Position numbers and translations under genes: made by a program. DNA of 64,000 nucleotides from Chlorobiaceae bacterium (lineage in GTDB: Bacteria; Bacteroidota; Chlorobiia; Chlorobiales; Chlorobiaceae). The DNA lies in NCBI GenBank assembly GCA_012972825.1, contig JABDHL010000047.1:37504-101503 (forward strand), given 5' to 3'. The notes beneath the pieces are model-generated. The model was not told the DNA's origin and ran no database searches. It saw nothing but the letters and a program-made list of their open reading frames with translations. Positions 25,308-34,650 of this stretch are shown in pieces (position 1 is the first letter of the stretch; each line of letters starts with the position of its first letter).

Positions 25308-26060
25308 CTATTCGTTTAAGCTGCTCATTGCACTTTCGCTGATCTCCATGTTACTGTAGACCGCCTGCACATCGTCATTGTTTTCAAGCGCATCGATCAA
25401 CTTGATAACTTTCCGTGCATCATCGGCTTCAAGCTCTATATAGTTTTCAGGAATAAGATCAATCTTTGCATTCTCATAAGCAATAGCTGCATCGTCAAGC
25501 GCTTTTTTAACGTTTTCAAGCTCTTTGACATCAGTTATGACAGTAAAATAGTTTTCATCATCTCCGTTGAGATCTTCAAGGCCTGCATCCAAGAGTATTT
25601 CCATCAGCTGATCCTCTCCGGCAGACGATCGTGGAACATCAAGAGATCCCTTACGCTGGAACATCCAGCTTACACTGCCGCTTTCACCGAGAGAACCATT
25701 GTTACGACTCATAATGTGCCGGATATCAGCGACGGTCCGGTTGCGGTTGTCCGTAGCTGTCTCAATAATCAGTGCAATTCCTGCAGGTCCATACCCTTCA
25801 TAGGTAATTTCGTCATAGGTGACACCTTCGAGCTCCCCTGTACCTTTCTTGATGGCGCGCGAAATATTATCCATCGGCATGGAATTGTCTCTTGCAGTGT
25901 CGACAGCAAGCCTTAGACGGGGATTACCCGATGGATCGCCTCCGCCCATTCTTGCCGCTATCGTAATTTCTTTGACCAGTTTGGTAAATAAACTGCCTCG
26001 TTTCTGATCAGTTACCGCCTTTTTCCTTTTAATGGTTGCCCATTTGCTATGTCCTGACAT
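25308..26060 (-). CDS. yebC: YebC/PmpR (TACO1) family regulatory protein
   Basis: The 250-residue protein has the family N-terminus [13 protein letters not shown] and the segment [10 protein letters not shown], followed by [12 protein letters not shown]. Members have been described as DNA-binding regulators and, more recently, as factors that relieve ribosome stalling on proline stretches. The sequence does not decide between these. It is first in the yebC-ruvC operon and divergent from pheA across a 116-nt gap. Confidence 0.93.
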   Translation of the reverse strand: MSGHSKWATIKRKKAVTDQKRGSLFTKLVKEITIAARMGGGDPSGNPRLRLAVDTARDNSMPMDNISRAIKKGTGELEGVTYDEITYEGYGPAGIALIIETATDNRNRTVADIRHIMSRNNGSLGESGSVSWMFQRKGSLDVPRSSAGEDQLMEILLDAGLEDLNGDDENYFTVITDVKELENVKKALDDAAIAYENAKIDLIPENYIELEADDARKVIKLIDALENNDDVQAVYSNMEISESAMSSLNE

Positions 26061-26176
26061 AATAAAAACTGCTGATTTATTAATCCCGATGCCCCACGTC
26101 TATGATAATAGATTTATTTTCTTTAAATAAAATCAATTCCAACGGCATTCGTGCAAGTTAACAACTAGAAAAAACA

Positions 26177-27019
26177 ATGACAAACTTGATGACCGCCTAT
26201 CAGGGAGAACCCGGAGCCTACAGCGAGATTGCCGCGCTCAGGATCGGAGAACCAAAACCGTTCGAATCGTTTGAGGAAGCTTTTGCTGCCGTTGAAAACC
26301 ATAAGGTTGAGTATGCAGTCATCCCTATTGAGAATTCACTGGGAGGAAGCATTCATCAGAACTATGACCTTTTACTGCAGCACCCTGTCACTATCGTTGC
26401 CGAAACCTTTGTAAAAGTTGAACACTGTCTGCTCGGCATCCACAATGCAACAATAGAACAAGCCCGGAAGGTGCTTTCTCATCCGCAGGCGCTTGCACAA
26501 TGCCGTAATTTTTTTGCGGCTCACAAAAACCTCAAGCCGGAAGTCGCCTATGATACCGCCGGCAGTGCAAAAATAATTGCAGCTGCAAATGATCCCTCAA
26601 ACCTTGCTATAGCGTCAAAAAGGGCTGGGGAACTTTACGGACTTGAAATCCTGCAGGAAAACCTGGCGGATGAAGAGTGGAACATTACACGATTTTTCTG
26701 CATTTCGCATTCAGAAATAAGCAATCCGTTGCAATTTAAAACAAAACCGGACACCTCACAGCACAAGACATCCATTGCGTTCACGCTTCCCAATGAGCAG
26801 GGTTCGCTTTTTAAGGCACTTGCAACATTTGCCATGCGTGATATTGATCTGGCCAAAATAGAATCAAGACCTTTCAGGAAAAAAGCGTTTGAGTATCTGT
26901 TTTATGTCGATTTCATCGGACATCAGCATGACACGAATATTCACAATGCTCTTAACCATCTCAAAGAATTTGCAACGATGGTCAAGGTGCTTGGAAGTTA
27001 CGGGGTAGTTACAGAATGA
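26177..27019 (+). CDS. pheA: Prephenate dehydratase
   Basis: This enzyme converts prephenate to phenylpyruvate in phenylalanine synthesis. The 280-residue monofunctional form starts YQGEPGAYSE, contains PIENSLGGSI in the substrate-binding region and the conserved NITRFF (Thr-Arg-Phe) catalytic motif near residue 172. A C-terminal ACT domain (~197-275, LPNEQGSLFKALATF) should provide phenylalanine feedback. No chorismate mutase domain is fused. Its stop overlaps the polA start by 4 nt. Confidence 0.95.
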   Translation: MTNLMTAYQGEPGAYSEIAALRIGEPKPFESFEEAFAAVENHKVEYAVIPIENSLGGSIHQNYDLLLQHPVTIVAETFVKVEHCLLGIHNATIEQARKVLSHPQALAQCRNFFAAHKNLKPEVAYDTAGSAKIIAAANDPSNLAIASKRAGELYGLEILQENLADEEWNITRFFCISHSEISNPLQFKTKPDTSQHKTSIAFTLPNEQGSLFKALATFAMRDIDLAKIESRPFRKKAFEYLFYVDFIGHQHDTNIHNALNHLKEFATMVKVLGSYGVVTE

Positions 27020-29850
27020 GCAGTAATCAACTTGGGTTCTTTCCTTCCGCCGATCAGGACATTAAAGTCGAAGCGATGACGCCAAACCAAAACAAGCCTG
27101 CCCTTTTTCTGCTTGATGGAATGGCTATGATCTACCGGGCCTTTTTTGCTCTGCAGCGAGCAGGCATGACAAGCCGGGACGGAATGCCGACAGGTGCGAT
27201 TTACGGATTTGCGTCAGCACTCTTTAAGATTTTTGAAACCTATAAGCCCCACTATCTGGCGGCGGTCTTTGACAGCAAGGAAAAAACCTTTCGCCACGAT
27301 ATGTACCCCCCATATAAAGCGAATCGACAGACTCCGCCTGAAGATCTCATCATGCAGCTTGATGCGGTGTTCGAACTGCTTGAAACTCTTGATATACCGC
27401 TTGTCAAAGCTCCTGGCTATGAGGCAGACGATCTTATCGGTACTGCTGCCCGAAAATTCGAACACACTTGTCAAGTATACATTGTCACACCGGACAAGGA
27501 TCTTGCCCAGCTTGTACACGATGGAGTAAAAATCCTCAAGCCGGGCAAAAGCCAGAATGAACTGGAACTGTTCGGGAAAAAGGAGATCACGGAACAATTC
27601 GGGATACCGCCTGAACTGTTCACCCAGTTCCTGACGCTGACCGGCGATACCTCTGACAATATTCCGGGAGCAAAAGGGATAGGGCCTAAAACAGCATCAA
27701 GCCTGCTGCATAAATACGGCTCTCTGGATAATATTTATAAGCATCTGGATGATATTTCTCCAAAAAACCGCCAAAGCCTTGAAGAATTTCAGCCGCAACT
27801 CGATCTGATAACCAGACTGGTTACCATCCGCACCGATTTGCAGATTGATGTTACCCTTAAAGAACTTGAATGTGGTGTACCGGACCAGACAAAACTGTTA
27901 TTATTGCTGCAGAAGCTTGGGCTTAGAACCATTATTGCCAGGCTCCCTGTTGTGTTCAATGATTATGTGCTGCCTCCTTCAGCTGATGCACCATTGCATG
28001 AGCACCAGACCGATCATCCGGACGACAAACAGCCTGGGCTTCGATCACCGCAAATCGATGCTGACTATGCTCTCGTCGATACATCAGAAAAACTGAATGA
28101 ACTGGTTCTCTCACTGAAAAACGCTAAACGAATTGCTGTCGATACGGAAACAACAAGTCTGGATACGTTTGAAGCTGAACTGGCCGGTATGTCATTTTCA
28201 ATTGAAGCAGGGAAGGCCCGTTTTATTTCGTTTAATAAAGACGCTCTTCAAAGAGTGAGTACCCTTGATATATTAAGGCCTGTCCTTGAAAATCCATCAA
28301 TACTGAAAACCGGGCAAAACCTCAAATATGACATTCTCGTCCTGAAAAAATACGGAATTGAACTCTCGCCGGTCGGATTTGACACCATGCTAGCAAGCTA
28401 TGTGCTCGACCCGAAAGAACAACACAATCTCGATGACCTGGCAGCTCGTCATCTCGGTTACAGGACAACAACCTTTGACGAACTTGTCGGAACTGGAAAA
28501 ACAAAACTGAATATTTACGACGTTGAACCAATAAAGCTCTCTGACTATGGCTGCCAGGATGCGGATCTTGCCCTTCAGCTTGAAGAGATGTTCCGCAAAA
28601 AACTCGTGAAAGAAAAAGAACTGCTCTGGCTTTGCGAAAATATAGAATTTCCCCTTGTCTCCGTCCTTGCAGCAATGGAATACGAAGGCATAAGCATCGA
28701 CTCCAAAAGTCTTGAAAAAGCCTCTGAAGCCGCCACCATAGAGCTGAAACTGCTGACAGACAAGATTTATGCGGCAACAGGCTCTGTCTTCAATATTGAT
28801 TCGCCGCAACAGCTTGCACATATCCTGTTCGATGTGCTCGGTCTGCCGCCAAAAAAAACGACCAAAACAGGCTTCTCAACTAATGTCGAAGTGCTTGAGG
28901 CGCTGGCTCCGCTTCACCCCGTTGCAAGTGACCTTTTGGAGTACAGGAGTCTTCAGAAACTGAAAAACACCTATATCGATGCTTTACCTAAAATGGTGAA
29001 TCATCAAACCGGCAGACTGCACACTTCCTTTAACCAGCATATCACAGCCACCGGCAGGCTCTCATCTTCTAACCCGAACCTGCAGAACATCCCTATCCGC
29101 ACAACGCTCGGAAAAGAGATTCGCAGGGCATTCATACCCTCTTCTTCCGAAAAATGGCTGCTCTCGGCAGATTATTCCCAGATTGAACTAAGGATTGCTG
29201 CAGAAATCTCAGCCGATCCTCAGCTTCTTGACGCATTCCGAAACCATGAAGACATACATACCGCAACCGCAAGAGTGATTTTCGGCACGAATGAGATTGA
29301 CAGCGATATGCGACGCAAAGCAAAAGAGGTAAATTTCGGGATACTTTACGGCATCATGCCTTTCGGCCTCTCAAAAAGGCTCAATATTTCCCAAAAAGAA
29401 GCGAAAAACATTATCGACACCTACATCTCAAAATATCCCGGACTGTTCGATGCACTTCAACATATTATAGAAACCGGAAGAAAAAATGGCTATGTGTCGA
29501 CCCTTCTTGGAAGACGCCGTTATATTGCTGATCTCAACAGCCGGAATGCAAACCTGAAGAAAGCAGCCGAAAGGGCTGCCATGAATACGCCAATCCAGGG
29601 CACAGCTGCTGATATCATTAAATGCGCCATGATCCTCTGCAGTCAGCGTATGCACGAAAAGAAAATGAAATCTATCATGCTTCTGCAGGTCCATGACGAA
29701 CTGCTCTTTGAAACCACTGATGAGGAAAAAAAGCCGCTTTCAGTCCTGATTGAGAAAGCAATGATTGATGCGGCAATAACTTGCGGCCTGAAGACAGTTC
29801 CCGTAGAGGTTGACACAGGCATTGGAAAAAACTGGTTTGAAGCCCACTAA
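27016..29850 (+). CDS. polA: DNA polymerase I
   Basis: This 944-residue repair polymerase has all three domains. The 5' nuclease occupies about 28-310. The 3'-5' exonuclease is at about 355-530 with D376-x-E378 in VDTETTSL and YGCQD, so proofreading looks active. The polymerase is in the C-terminal part, with motif A ADYSQIELR (D719) and motif C QVHDE (D894). The annotated ATG overlaps the pheA stop (ATGA). Met22 (MTPNQNKPALFLLDG) is an alternative start closer to the conserved region. Confidence 0.95.
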   Translation: MSSNQLGFFPSADQDIKVEAMTPNQNKPALFLLDGMAMIYRAFFALQRAGMTSRDGMPTGAIYGFASALFKIFETYKPHYLAAVFDSKEKTFRHDMYPPYKANRQTPPEDLIMQLDAVFELLETLDIPLVKAPGYEADDLIGTAARKFEHTCQVYIVTPDKDLAQLVHDGVKILKPGKSQNELELFGKKEITEQFGIPPELFTQFLTLTGDTSDNIPGAKGIGPKTASSLLHKYGSLDNIYKHLDDISPKNRQSLEEFQPQLDLITRLVTIRTDLQIDVTLKELECGVPDQTKLLLLLQKLGLRTIIARLPVVFNDYVLPPSADAPLHEHQTDHPDDKQPGLRSPQIDADYALVDTSEKLNELVLSLKNAKRIAVDTETTSLDTFEAELAGMSFSIEAGKARFISFNKDALQRVSTLDILRPVLENPSILKTGQNLKYDILVLKKYGIELSPVGFDTMLASYVLDPKEQHNLDDLAARHLGYRTTTFDELVGTGKTKLNIYDVEPIKLSDYGCQDADLALQLEEMFRKKLVKEKELLWLCENIEFPLVSVLAAMEYEGISIDSKSLEKASEAATIELKLLTDKIYAATGSVFNIDSPQQLAHILFDVLGLPPKKTTKTGFSTNVEVLEALAPLHPVASDLLEYRSLQKLKNTYIDALPKMVNHQTGRLHTSFNQHITATGRLSSSNPNLQNIPIRTTLGKEIRRAFIPSSSEKWLLSADYSQIELRIAAEISADPQLLDAFRNHEDIHTATARVIFGTNEIDSDMRRKAKEVNFGILYGIMPFGLSKRLNISQKEAKNIIDTYISKYPGLFDALQHIIETGRKNGYVSTLLGRRRYIADLNSRNANLKKAAERAAMNTPIQGTAADIIKCAMILCSQRMHEKKMKSIMLLQVHDELLFETTDEEKKPLSVLIEKAMIDAAITCGLKTVPVEVDTGIGKNWFEAH

Positions 29851-29933
29851 TCATTGATTTATAAAAAAAAGTTTATTTATATTTGTCCATCATTCACGAC
29901 TGCCCATTTTAAGGCAAACAATCCGGATACTGC

Positions 29934-30671
29934 ATGTCTTCAACAAAACAGTTTATTCATCTGTCTGGATTCGTCAGAAAAGAACATCTTCTTTTCTGCC
30001 TTGCTTTCTTTACTTCTCTTTTGTTGGCGCCATCAACAACTCTTGCTGAACATAAACAACCGGAAGATATCTGTCGGGTAAGCTCTACCGAAGGGCTGCT
30101 GTCAACTACAGAACAAATGATTGAGCAACTGATACTGCAGATTGATCGCCAGAAAGAGAACACCCATGAAAACGGTGAACTCGCTGACAATCCCAATCCG
30201 ACCTCTTTCTTTTCCAGTATCCCCAATATAAGGCCTATCGGAGGCCCGATTACCAGCAGTTTCGGCCTCCGAGTACACCCAGTCTATCATGTTCCCCTTT
30301 TTCACACTGGAATAGATTTTTCTGTGCCTGAAGGCACAGGAGTGCAATCTACAGGTGATGGAATTGTAGCTTTTTCAGGCTACGACAAGGGATATGGGCA
30401 AAAAATAATTATAAATCACGGTTATGGGTATAAAACCGTCTATGCCCACCTTTCAAAATCGCTGGTACGCCAAGGCCAGAAAGTACAACGCAGCGAGATC
30501 ATTGCACTTTCCGGAAATACCGGTGTATCTACTGGCCCGCACATGCATTACGAGGTTCACAAAAACAATGTCATCGTCAATCCTACCGCTTATTTCTTTG
30601 ATGGAGCTGTTACGAACAAATTCATTACTAAACAAAACGCTGAACCTGAAGAAAAAGACAATAACTCTTAA
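29934..30671 (+). CDS. M23-family (LytM/NlpD-like) metallopeptidase, exported
   Basis: This probable cell-wall endopeptidase has 245 residues. An uncleaved anchor or signal peptide lies at about 15-38 (LLFCLAFFTSLLLAPSTTLA). The zinc site is complete: H124-x3-D128 in FHTGIDF, H172 in YAHLS and H205 in PHMHYE. The typical GPITSSFGLRVHP entry to the fold is present. It should hydrolyse peptidoglycan cross-links in the periplasm, and with all ligands present it need not be a degenerate activator. The small DUF2795 gene follows after 24 nt. Confidence 0.9.
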   Translation: MSSTKQFIHLSGFVRKEHLLFCLAFFTSLLLAPSTTLAEHKQPEDICRVSSTEGLLSTTEQMIEQLILQIDRQKENTHENGELADNPNPTSFFSSIPNIRPIGGPITSSFGLRVHPVYHVPLFHTGIDFSVPEGTGVQSTGDGIVAFSGYDKGYGQKIIINHGYGYKTVYAHLSKSLVRQGQKVQRSEIIALSGNTGVSTGPHMHYEVHKNNVIVNPTAYFFDGAVTNKFITKQNAEPEEKDNNS

Positions 30672-30695
30672 CCTGAATAAACCAATCGACGCAGT

Positions 30696-30923
30696 ATGTA
30701 CTGGAATTTAGATCTCGCCCGTTATATAGCCGACGCTCCATGGCCCGTCACAAAAGATGAACTGATTAATTACGCAAACAGAACAGGAGCGCCACAACAG
30801 GTCATCGAAAACCTGACGGACCTTCCTGAAAGCGATGATATGTATGAAAGCCTTGATGAAATATGGCCTGACTATCCTACTGACGAAGACTTTGGCTACA
30901 GTGATGAAGAGCCATTACTATAG
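30696..30923 (+). CDS. Small DUF2795-type conserved protein
   Basis: This is a 75-residue acidic protein of the pattern ARYIADAPWPVTKDELINYANRTGAP followed by VIENLTDLPESDD and EEIWPDYPT. It resembles the DUF2795 family, which is common in Chlorobi and other phyla and has no known function. It lies between the M23 peptidase and the Omp85-type gene on the same strand, so the three could be co-transcribed. Confidence 0.75.
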   Translation: MYWNLDLARYIADAPWPVTKDELINYANRTGAPQQVIENLTDLPESDDMYESLDEIWPDYPTDEDFGYSDEEPLL

Positions 30924-31019
30924 GAAAACGGAACTCGGATCAGTGTTTTTTTTTTAGCTACTCCCCTCTTTGCCAGGGCAAAAGCATGTGGTCTTATTGC
31001 TTTTCTTCTGCTCTGTGCT

Positions 31020-33176
31020 TTGCCGGCATATAGTCAGTCAGACAGTAACGGTGTTGATCCATCAACGAATTCACCTCATGCTGGCAAAATCAGCTTCATG
31101 GGCAATAAAGCTATCAGCACTGAAGAACTCAGGCAGGTTATTGCTACATCTGAACACACGTCATTCCTGGGACTAGGCTTATTCGGAGGTGCGCTTAAAC
31201 CCTTCAATCCGGAGGAGTTTGAAAAAGACCTCACCCTCATAAAAAAGCTCTATACTTATAAGGGGTATTTTTCGACAGATGTGACCTCCACGATCGTCCG
31301 CAAGGGCAACGGCCAAATTCTGGATCTGAACATTATGATCCGTGAAAATGAACCATCTAAAATTGATTCACTGAAATACGAAGGACTTGAGAAGATTTCA
31401 AGGGAACTTAAAACCCATTATCTTGATCAAAAGCGCCTGAAAGTCAATGATATTTTTTCTGTTGAGCGGCTGATTGATGAAAGAAACCGTACAATTTCAT
31501 TTTTCAAAGAAGAGGGCTATGCTTTTTTTCATGAGGATAGTATCCGCATAAAGGTTGATACCGTTGGACACCGTGCCGGGATCCTGTTCAAGCTGAGCCT
31601 GCCGGACCGACTTAAGTATGGACCAGTCTATGCTGTGGTGCACAACCCCATAAAGAGCGACACATCACCTGGTGAAAAAACGTTTACAAAGGATACTATC
31701 ACCGGCAAAATTATAGGAAAACAGAAGCTCTCCACTGACCTTATTACCTCTGCTATTGAATTCCGACCCGGCAAGGTCACCAGCCAAAGTCTCGAACAGC
31801 GCACCTTGCAGAATTTCGGCATCACCAATATTTTTTCGTCAATTTATATCACTCCTGACTCTGTACGTGCCGGTGATCTTTATACAACCGTGCACCTTGA
31901 AACAGCACCAAGGCATCAGATAGAACCTAAATTACTGGTTGACAACCGTTATGGCTCCCTCTTTTTCGCCGGGTCTCTTGCCTACGAAAACAAAAACCTT
32001 CTGGGAGGAGCGGAACAATTCCAAACTTCAACAGAATTCGGCACCCAGGTTGGTGACAGCAACAGTGTGCTTGAAAACCTTAATCCTTCACAATATGCAA
32101 AGGTTATTCCTTATGAATTCAATCTGAAAAGCAGCCTGATCATGCCGGTTCTTAAAAAACCCGGCAACTCCTATGCAGTTACAGCCGAATACGCAAGTAC
32201 CATACAGCCAGTGCTGCTTGCGACCCAGAACCTGCTGGTACGGGGCACCTATAATGCTAAATTGAGTCCATCCTCACGGCTGACGTTCGATTTTTTTGAA
32301 ATCGAACTGGTTAAGAGCGACTCCCTCAGAGGATTCAAACAGCTCTTCACAAAGAATCTTGCCCAGAATATCGGCATCGACCCTGCCAACAGCTCAGCGG
32401 TCAACGCCGGAATTGACAGCCTTCTGCAAACCCATATCGACCAGACCTTCCGGCTTCGCTACAACTTCACAAACCGCAAGAGCGTTCCGTCAGAAAAGAC
32501 AATCTGGAATCTTGACCTTCTTCTGGAAGATTGCGGAACAATCCCCTGGCTGATCGATAAATATGTTGACAAAAAAAATTATATCGGGTTCACCGGCAAT
32601 GACCCTCAGATATTTGGTACCACCTACACCCAGTATATAAAAGTTGAGCCCGGACTCAGCGTTATTCAAAACATCTCACCAGAAAGCCAAATTGCCGGAA
32701 GAGGTGATATCGGATGGATGACACCTTGGGGAAAAGCTGAGACAACCCCTCAAGAACGGCGTTTTTATGCAGGTGGAGCGAACAGCATGCGGGGATGGCT
32801 TTTCAACGCCCTTGGACCAGACAACAGCGTCAGCAGTGCTGCTGCAAAATTCGGCGCTGACATCAAGCTTGAACTTAATATGGAGTACAGACTGAAATTT
32901 TTCAAGTTCTTCCGCCAACAGTCAGGAATAACTCTCTTTTCCGATATGGGAAATATATGGGACAGAACTGGACCTTATGCATTTAATCTGAAATCCATGA
33001 TCAATAACTACGCCTGGGATGCGGGCATCGGCCTGCGGATAGGATCTCCTATCGGGCCTTTCCGCTTTGATTTTGCCTATAAACTGCGTGATCCTACTGA
33101 GACCAAACCATGGCGCATATCAACATGGAAACTCAATGACTTTACCTTCAATTTTGGTATTGGCGAAGCATTTTAA
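31020..33176 (+). CDS. Omp85/BamA-type outer-membrane protein (D15 surface antigen family)
   Basis: This outer-membrane assembly or translocation barrel has POTRA-like domains (KISFMGNKAIS..., SLKYEGLEKI...) in the first ~300 residues. A 16-strand-type barrel follows with the family's RGW loop (GGANSMRGW) and a C-terminal strand. The TTG at 31020 is the first canonical start in this frame and removes most of the signal peptide. The frame stays open upstream to 30924 and encodes a clear signal peptide (LATPLFARAKACGLIALLLLCALPAYSQ) with no ATG/GTG/TTG. A GTG at 30943 would reach it only if the T10 tract at 30946-30955 gained one base or slipped. Confidence 0.85.
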   Translation: MPAYSQSDSNGVDPSTNSPHAGKISFMGNKAISTEELRQVIATSEHTSFLGLGLFGGALKPFNPEEFEKDLTLIKKLYTYKGYFSTDVTSTIVRKGNGQILDLNIMIRENEPSKIDSLKYEGLEKISRELKTHYLDQKRLKVNDIFSVERLIDERNRTISFFKEEGYAFFHEDSIRIKVDTVGHRAGILFKLSLPDRLKYGPVYAVVHNPIKSDTSPGEKTFTKDTITGKIIGKQKLSTDLITSAIEFRPGKVTSQSLEQRTLQNFGITNIFSSIYITPDSVRAGDLYTTVHLETAPRHQIEPKLLVDNRYGSLFFAGSLAYENKNLLGGAEQFQTSTEFGTQVGDSNSVLENLNPSQYAKVIPYEFNLKSSLIMPVLKKPGNSYAVTAEYASTIQPVLLATQNLLVRGTYNAKLSPSSRLTFDFFEIELVKSDSLRGFKQLFTKNLAQNIGIDPANSSAVNAGIDSLLQTHIDQTFRLRYNFTNRKSVPSEKTIWNLDLLLEDCGTIPWLIDKYVDKKNYIGFTGNDPQIFGTTYTQYIKVEPGLSVIQNISPESQIAGRGDIGWMTPWGKAETTPQERRFYAGGANSMRGWLFNALGPDNSVSSAAAKFGADIKLELNMEYRLKFFKFFRQQSGITLFSDMGNIWDRTGPYAFNLKSMINNYAWDAGIGLRIGSPIGPFRFDFAYKLRDPTETKPWRISTWKLNDFTFNFGIGEAF

Positions 33177-33222
33177 TTATTTAGCGGGTTTAATCTTTTT
33201 TCACGATCAAGGAAGCATCATC

Positions 33223-33888
33223 ATGCCACCATCATCTACCCTTCTCGCTCCATCCATTCTATCGGCTGACTTCACCAACCTCAAACGCTCAATAGAGATA
33301 GCCGAAAAAGCTGGAGCAGACTGGATACACTGCGATGTCATGGACGGAAACTTTGTCCCCAACATCACCTTTGGCCCATTCATTGTTCAAGCTATTGCGG
33401 CATGCACACCTCTCATTATCGACACCCACCTGATGATTGCAGCGCCAGACCGTTTCATTGAGGATTTTGTCAAAGCAGGCTCTCACCAGATCACCGTTCA
33501 CCAGGAAGCCTGCCCGCATCTGCACCGTACGATTCAGTTCATAAAAAGCCTCGGTGTGAAAGCAGGTGTCTCAATCAACCCGGCGACACCGCTCTCGACA
33601 CTCGAGTCCATTCTGCCGGATCTCGATCTGGTTCTGCTGATGTCGGTGAATCCCGGATTCGGAGGGCAGAAGTTTATTCCTTCATCTATTGGAAAAATTC
33701 AGGAGCTCCACAAGATGCGCATGATGCAGAATCCACAAATGACGATCGCCATTGACGGCGGCATAACGGAAGAAAATGCTCAGGCAGTAGTGTCAGCTGG
33801 CGCGGATAGTCTGATTGCCGGTACGGCATTCTTCAAGTCGGCCGATCCGGTAAAAACAGCAGCTGCAATCAGGGCTTTGACCAGATAA
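33223..33888 (+). CDS. rpe: Ribulose-phosphate 3-epimerase
   Basis: This enzyme interconverts ribulose-5-phosphate and xylulose-5-phosphate in the pentose phosphate pathway. The 221-residue TIM barrel has LAPSILSADF, HCDVMDGNFVPNITFGP (metal-binding His/Asp), MSVNPGFGGQKF and IDGGIT. The ATG at 33223 follows AAGGAAG at good spacing; longer in-frame upstream starts run into the Omp85 gene and are rejected. Its last 20 nt overlap the end of trpC on the other strand. Confidence 0.95.
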   Translation: MPPSSTLLAPSILSADFTNLKRSIEIAEKAGADWIHCDVMDGNFVPNITFGPFIVQAIAACTPLIIDTHLMIAAPDRFIEDFVKAGSHQITVHQEACPHLHRTIQFIKSLGVKAGVSINPATPLSTLESILPDLDLVLLMSVNPGFGGQKFIPSSIGKIQELHKMRMMQNPQMTIAIDGGITEENAQAVVSAGADSLIAGTAFFKSADPVKTAAAIRALTR

Positions 33889-34645
33889 CCTCACGAAGTT
33901 CAGCACTTGTATGCAGCCCTTCTCCTATCAGCACGGCATCAAACGATGCCTGCCTGATAAGAGCAACGTCGGCAGCGGTTATCATGCCGCTTTCAGCAAC
34001 AGCGACAACCTCTGAAGGAATAAATGGCCGAAGATTTATTGATGTCTCAAGCTTGAGGGAAAAATCTTTCAGATCCCTGTTGTTGACTCCGATCACCAAA
34101 GCCCCCTTTTCAAGAGCTCTGTCAAGCTCTTTACGGTCATGCACTTCCACCAGTACATGCAGACCTATGCTCAGTGCCAACTGCAGATAATCGCTGAACT
34201 GACATGGATCGAGGGCTGCTACAATCAGCAGAATGGCATCAGCGCCGATGAGGCGTGACTGAAAAATCTGGGATTCATCAATAAGAAAATCCTTGCGCAG
34301 CACCGGCAGGGAGGATGAACGACTGACCATCTGAAGGTAGTCGATTGAACCCTGAAAAAAAATGCGATCGGTAAGTACGGAATAAGCTGCTGCACCAAGC
34401 TCTTCATATCGGCGGGCAATGGCAACAGGATCGAAATCGCTGACAATAAGACCACGGGAAGGTGATGCTTTTTTAATCTCGGCGATGAGCCTTAACTCTC
34501 CATCATTTCTCCTGAGCACACCGGTAAAATCACGGGTCGAAGCAAGAGATTCCTGCAGTTCAACATAGCGTTGTGAGGGTTTCTCTTTTTTAAGTTCCTG
34601 TATTTCACGCTGTTTTTCCTCTAATATCCTGGAAAGATAAGTCAT
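33869..34645 (-). CDS. trpC: Indole-3-glycerol phosphate synthase
   Basis: This enzyme closes the indole ring in tryptophan synthesis. The 258-residue barrel has EIKKASPSRGLI near residue 54 and VGVNNRDLKDF. The ESGMITAADV strand is near residue 225. It starts 5 nt after the carB stop, so it is probably in one transcript with carB. It is monofunctional: no TrpF domain is attached. Confidence 0.95.
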   Translation of the reverse strand: MTYLSRILEEKQREIQELKKEKPSQRYVELQESLASTRDFTGVLRRNDGELRLIAEIKKASPSRGLIVSDFDPVAIARRYEELGAAAYSVLTDRIFFQGSIDYLQMVSRSSSLPVLRKDFLIDESQIFQSRLIGADAILLIVAALDPCQFSDYLQLALSIGLHVLVEVHDRKELDRALEKGALVIGVNNRDLKDFSLKLETSINLRPFIPSEVVAVAESGMITAADVALIRQASFDAVLIGEGLHTSAELREVIWSKP

Positions 34646-34650
34646 AACAT

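Noticed and set aside
33067..33222. N-terminal extension of rpe
   Set aside because: It lies inside the Omp85 gene and lacks conservation character. The ATG at 33223 has a good ribosome-binding site and begins at the family start.
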